Assembly: GCA_003560215.1 (NCBI GenBank)
Contig: PWIY01000012.1
Span: forward strand, 1-7,679
DNA from: Bacteroidales bacterium
Lineage (GTDB): Bacteria; Bacteroidota; Bacteroidia; Bacteroidales; UBA7960
DNA: 7,679 nucleotides
Reading direction: 5' to 3'
This document shows, piece by piece, positions 4,825 to 7,679 of the stretch. The notes beneath the pieces are model-generated. The model made no database searches, was not told the origin of the DNA, and was given only the letters and a program-made list of their open reading frames with translations. Each line of letters opens with the position of its first letter. Within the stretch, counting starts at the first letter, position 1. Both the position numbers and the translations under genes were made by a program.

Positions 4825-7353
4825 ATGACTTTAAATGACCTGCAAAACGGGGAAAGAGGGATCATTATCAAGGTAAAGGGGCGCGGAGGATTTCGCAAGC
4901 GCATCATTGAGATGGGTTTCGTGGTTGGCAAAACTGTGCAGGTTGTAAAAAAGGCTCCGTTGCGCGACCCCATTGAATACAACATCATGGGGTACAATGT
5001 TTCCCTGAGACGCAGTGAATCCCAACTGATTGAAGTCATCCCTGAAAAAGATTTCCGCCCAACCCGCGAAAATTCTTTCAATGGTGTATTTTTTACCGAA
5101 GAAGCCGCTACATTCCGGAAACCGGGAAGTACAATCAATGTGGCCCTTGTGGGCAACCCCAATTCCGGGAAAACAACGTTTTTCAATCATGCCAGCGGAT
5201 CAAGAGAGCGGGTCGGGAACTATAGCGGAGTAACGGTTGATGCCAAGGAAGCCCGCTATTATCAAAACGGGTATCGTTTCAACATTACTGACCTGCCCGG
5301 CACCTATTCGATTTCAGCTTACACCCCTGAGGAAGTGTTTGTCCGTGATTTTATCACCGGGAAACTCCCCGATGTGGTGATCAACATTGTTGACGGATCC
5401 AACCTTGAGCGAAACCTCTATCTGACAGCCCAGCTGATCGACATGGATGTCCGTGTTGTGATGGTACTGAACATGTATGACGAGATGGAAGCAAAGGGTG
5501 ATGTACTGGACTACGAATCGCTTGGTAAAATGCTTGGGATACCGATTATTCCGGCAGTCAGCTCAAAGGGGAAAGGACTTGAAGATGTATTTAACAAAGT
5601 CATTGAGGTATATGAAGACCGGGATGACATCATCCGCCATATCCATATTAATTACGGATCTCTGGTAGAGGAATCCATCGGCAGGATTCAGAAACTGATC
5701 AGGGCTGATGGCAATGAAGAATTGACAGACCTGATATCCTCCCGTTTTTTAACCATCAAACTCCTGGAAGACGATAAAATTGCCCTGAGAACCATCTCTG
5801 ACCATTGCCACAATCACGAAGAGATCAAACAGGTTACAAGGCAGGAAATAAAAAAGCTGGAAAAAGAGTTTGGCGAGCCTCCCGAATCGGTCATTACAGA
5901 CCTGAAATACGGGTTTATTGCCGGAGCGCTTAAAGAAACGCTGCAACCGGGCAAGCCGGAACAAAGAAAAGCCAGTGAGGTCATCGATACTTTTCTGACC
6001 CATAAGCTGTTCGGGTTCCCCATATTCCTGTTTTTCATGTGGGCGATGTTCTCAGTCACTTTTTTTCTGGGCAGTTATCCGATGGATTGGATCGAAGCAG
6101 GCGTTGATGGCCTGGGCACTTTTCTTGACCAGCACATGCAGCCGGGTCCCTTCAAGGATATGCTGATCAATGGGGTGGTGAGCGGCGTGGGAGGTGTGAT
6201 TGTTTTTCTTCCCAACATCATGCTGCTATTCTTTTTTATCAGCCTGATGGAAGACACCGGCTATATGTCGCGGGCTGTATTCATCATGGATAAACTCATG
6301 CACAAGATCGGGCTTCACGGCAAATCCTTTATCCCGCTTTTGATGGGTTTCGGCTGTAACGTACCAGCCATTATGGCCACACGCACCCTGTCGAACCGCA
6401 ATGACCGGATGCTTACCATGCTGATCAACCCCTTTATATCCTGTAGTGCCAGGCTCCCCATTTATGTGCTTTTCATTTCCGCATTCTTTACGGAATACCA
6501 GGGCACCATGCTGTTTATCATCTATGCAACGGGTGTATCTGTTGCAATCGGCATGGCGCTGCTGCTGAAACGGATGATGTTCCGCTCGGAGGAAGCACCT
6601 TTTGTTATGGAGTTGCCGCCTTACCGTACACCCACCATCCGGGCCATCACCATTCACATGTGGGACAAAGCCGTTCATTACATAAAAAAGATCAGCGGGG
6701 TGATCCTGGTGGCCTCCATCATCATCTGGGCCCTGGGTTATTTCCCGGGAGGAGCAGATTATGCTGAACAGGCCAGGGAACAGGAGGCGGCCATTGCTTC
6801 GCTTTATGAAGCAAAAATGGACACCATCCCTGAGTCAGATACCCTGACCATCAGAAACCTGGAAACGGAAAAAGCCTATGCCGTGCAAAACATGGAAAGC
6901 CGCATTCAGGTTGAGCGGCAGGAAAACAGTTATATCGGCCGGATCGGCAAAACCATTCAACCGGTTTTGGCCCCCCTTGGTTTCGATTGGAAAATGAGCA
7001 TCAGCATCCTGTCCGGGGTGGCAGCCAAAGAAATTGTTGTCAGTACCATTGCAGTGCTTTACCAGGTTGATGAAACTGTTCAGGCCCACAGCCAGAGTCT
7101 GGTTGAAAAAATTCAAACCCAGACTTACGGGTCAGGTCCGAAGAAGGGAGAACCCGTTTTCACCCCGCTGGTGGCGCTGTCCTTTATGTTGTTTGTGCTC
7201 CTGTATTTCCCCTGCATCGGGGTCATCGCCACCATTGGAAGGGAAGGAGGCCATTGGAAATGGGGCGTATTTACCATGGTTTATACCACCCTGGTAGCCT
7301 GGATCATATCATTTATTGTGTACCAAACAGGGAGCCTTATTATATCGTTATGA
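4825..7353 (+). CDS. feoAB: Fused FeoA-FeoB ferrous iron transporter
   Basis: Inner-membrane Fe2+ uptake protein of 842 residues combining FeoA and FeoB. Residues 1-72 are the SH3-like FeoA domain (RIIEMGFVVGKTV, then a MGYNVSLRRSE end). From 103 comes the cytoplasmic G domain: G1 GNPNSGKT (110-117), switch I with VGNYSGVTV (130-138), G3 DLPG (156-159), G4 NMYD (216-219), G5 SSKGKG (246-251). A helical regulatory region (about 265-365) follows. The membrane part begins near 395 and includes GFGCNVPAIMATR (508-520), ISCSARLP (538-545), GVAAKEIVVS (731-740) and YFPCIGV (794-800), with cysteines C511, C540 and C797 at the family positions. A charged stretch, about 643-705, interrupts the membrane segments. 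The ATG at 4825 gives an intact FeoA start. The stop overlaps the next gene by ATGA. Confidence 0.96.
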   Translation: MTLNDLQNGERGIIIKVKGRGGFRKRIIEMGFVVGKTVQVVKKAPLRDPIEYNIMGYNVSLRRSESQLIEVIPEKDFRPTRENSFNGVFFTEEAATFRKPGSTINVALVGNPNSGKTTFFNHASGSRERVGNYSGVTVDAKEARYYQNGYRFNITDLPGTYSISAYTPEEVFVRDFITGKLPDVVINIVDGSNLERNLYLTAQLIDMDVRVVMVLNMYDEMEAKGDVLDYESLGKMLGIPIIPAVSSKGKGLEDVFNKVIEVYEDRDDIIRHIHINYGSLVEESIGRIQKLIRADGNEELTDLISSRFLTIKLLEDDKIALRTISDHCHNHEEIKQVTRQEIKKLEKEFGEPPESVITDLKYGFIAGALKETLQPGKPEQRKASEVIDTFLTHKLFGFPIFLFFMWAMFSVTFFLGSYPMDWIEAGVDGLGTFLDQHMQPGPFKDMLINGVVSGVGGVIVFLPNIMLLFFFISLMEDTGYMSRAVFIMDKLMHKIGLHGKSFIPLLMGFGCNVPAIMATRTLSNRNDRMLTMLINPFISCSARLPIYVLFISAFFTEYQGTMLFIIYATGVSVAIGMALLLKRMMFRSEEAPFVMELPPYRTPTIRAITIHMWDKAVHYIKKISGVILVASIIIWALGYFPGGADYAEQAREQEAAIASLYEAKMDTIPESDTLTIRNLETEKAYAVQNMESRIQVERQENSYIGRIGKTIQPVLAPLGFDWKMSISILSGVAAKEIVVSTIAVLYQVDETVQAHSQSLVEKIQTQTYGSGPKKGEPVFTPLVALSFMLFVLLYFPCIGVIATIGREGGHWKWGVFTMVYTTLVAWIISFIVYQTGSLIISL

Positions 7354-7511
7354 CCACACAATGGATTGTTACCGCACTTGTTCTGATGACAGCCCTGTTC
7401 TTTACCATCAGGCGCATGACTGTCTATTTCCGGAAGTCTCCCGGCAAACAAAAAGGCTGTGCAGATTTTGGCGGCGACTGCGCGGCTTGTATGAAGCAAC
7501 GGAAAACATGA
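7350..7511 (+). CDS. FeoB-associated Cys-rich membrane protein
   Basis: Small protein of 53 residues starting MTTQWIVTALVL. One hydrophobic segment (about 5-20) is followed by a basic stretch (RRMTVYFRK) and a short tail with cysteines at 37, 44 and 47 in CADFGGDCAAC. This is the layout of the FeoB-associated Cys-rich membrane protein family found directly after feoB. The cysteines suggest metal or redox contact with FeoB at the membrane; this is inference. The start was chosen at 7350 because the ATG overlaps the feoAB stop as ATGA, the classic arrangement for coupled translation, and the hydrophobic segment then sits at the N-terminus. The frame is open further upstream to 7254, but that part lies inside feoB and would place polar residues ahead of the membrane helix. 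Confidence 0.85.
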   Translation: MTTQWIVTALVLMTALFFTIRRMTVYFRKSPGKQKGCADFGGDCAACMKQRKT

Positions 7512-7530
7512 GTCAACCATCGTTGATCAT

Positions 7531-7558
7531 CAACCGGTAAGATTTTTTGCCAACCGGT
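7531..7558. repeat. Repeated CAACCGGT after the feo operon
   Basis: CAACCGGT occurs at 7531-7538 and again at 7551-7558. Because ACCGGT is its own complement, the copies can pair as a 6-bp stem around a loop containing T6 (7543-7548). A second small dyad GTTGAT-C-ATCAAC lies at 7522-7534. Together these might end feo transcription, but neither is a canonical hairpin plus T-run. Confidence 0.3.
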
Positions 7559-7594
7559 CAGGCTTCCATTCATCAGGTCGATGCAAATATTTTG

Positions 7595-7602
7595 TAAATT
7601 TG
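7595..7602 (+). promoter_or_regulatory. Putative -7 element of the recQ-like gene
   Basis: TAAATTTG matches TAnnTTTG and ends 24 bp before the proposed TTG start at 7627. This is close to the spacing seen for hisS, the NYN gene and ychF in this window. It suggests that the downstream gene has its own promoter instead of reading through from feo. Confidence 0.45.
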
Positions 7603-7626
7603 GTTATAACACCAAAAAAATATCCA

Positions 7627-7679
7627 TTGGACCTGAATTCCATTCTTTTAAAATATTGGGGGTTTTCTTCTTTCAGACC
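7627..7679 (+). CDS. recQ: Probable RecQ-family DNA helicase, first 17 codons (cut by window edge)
   Basis: The frame from TTG at 7627 reads LDLNSILLKYWGFSSFR, and the last two bases CC specify proline. Leu-x3-aromatic-Gly-x3-Phe-Arg-Pro is the start of motif 0 of RecQ helicases, which contacts the adenine of ATP and precedes the P-loop. RecQ unwinds DNA 3' to 5' in recombination and repair. The start is TTG by necessity: no ATG occurs in this frame close upstream, and the position fits the short-leader spacing from the -7 element at 7595-7602. An in-frame TTG at 7600 lies inside that element. Only the extreme N-terminus is visible, so subfamily and full length cannot be judged. Confidence 0.7.
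   Translation, partial: MDLNSILLKYWGFSSFR

Noticed and set aside
6226..6678. 150-codon minus-strand frame within feoAB
   Set aside because: It is antisense to the most conserved FeoB membrane motifs and rich in His, Gly and Arg, as expected of a shadow frame.
7508..7540. 10-codon frame MSQPSLIINR overlapping the small Cys-rich gene by ATGA
   Set aside because: It repeats the ATGA overlap but is too short to show any coding signal; the overlap is probably chance.
1..7679. Mobile element, CRISPR array or defence island
   Set aside because: No transposase, integrase, terminal repeats, regular spaced repeats or defence genes are seen; the genes are core functions. NYN and RtcB alone do not make a defence system.

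Overview
The window reads as chromosomal housekeeping DNA from a member of the Bacteroidota, probably near the Bacteroidales. The main evidence is repeated matches to the Bacteroidota -7 promoter element TAnnTTTG upstream of genes (509-516 minus, 750-757 plus, 3011-3018 plus, 4612-4619 minus, 4769-4776 plus, 7595-7602 plus). AT-rich leaders with no obvious Shine-Dalgarno sequence, a fused FeoA-FeoB protein followed by a small Cys-rich membrane protein, and the style of the HisS, YchF and RtcB sequences agree with this. No phage, transposon, CRISPR array, tRNA or rRNA was seen.

Layout, left to right. (1) 1-485, minus: N-terminal 161 codons of histidyl-tRNA synthetase (hisS), cut by the window edge. 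(2) 486-776: AT-rich divergent promoter region. (3) 777-1676, plus: a NYN (PIN-like) nuclease domain joined to a C-terminal cold-shock-type RNA-binding domain. (4) 1694-2863, minus: RtcB RNA ligase, convergent with (3) and apparently sharing one bidirectional terminator with it. (5) 2864-3042: divergent region with a 16-bp tandem repeat on the rtcB side and an 8-bp inverted repeat over the ychF promoter. (6) 3043-4128, plus: a divergent YchF/OLA1-type NTPase. (7) 4139-4519, minus: a small AHSA1/SRPBCC-fold protein. (8) 4520-4824: a 305-bp divergent regulatory region with a bulged hairpin, a predicted feo promoter and a dyad at its probable transcription start. (9) 4825-7353 and 7350-7511, plus: feoAB and a FeoB-associated Cys-rich membrane protein, coupled by an ATGA overlap. 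(10) 7627-7679, plus: the first 17 codons of a probable RecQ helicase with a TTG start and its own -7 element, cut by the right edge.

Functionally there are two themes. The left half is RNA and translation: tRNA charging (HisS), a putative RNA nuclease with an RNA-binding tail, an RNA ligase, and the ribosome-associated YchF. The right half is ferrous iron import: FeoA and FeoB in one chain plus the accessory small protein, behind a promoter that carries operator-like symmetry. No unmistakably new system is visible. The points most worth following are the NYN-cold-shock fusion facing RtcB, the YchF variant lacking the usual switch I region and its cysteine, and the operator-like repeats in front of rtcB, ychF and feoAB.
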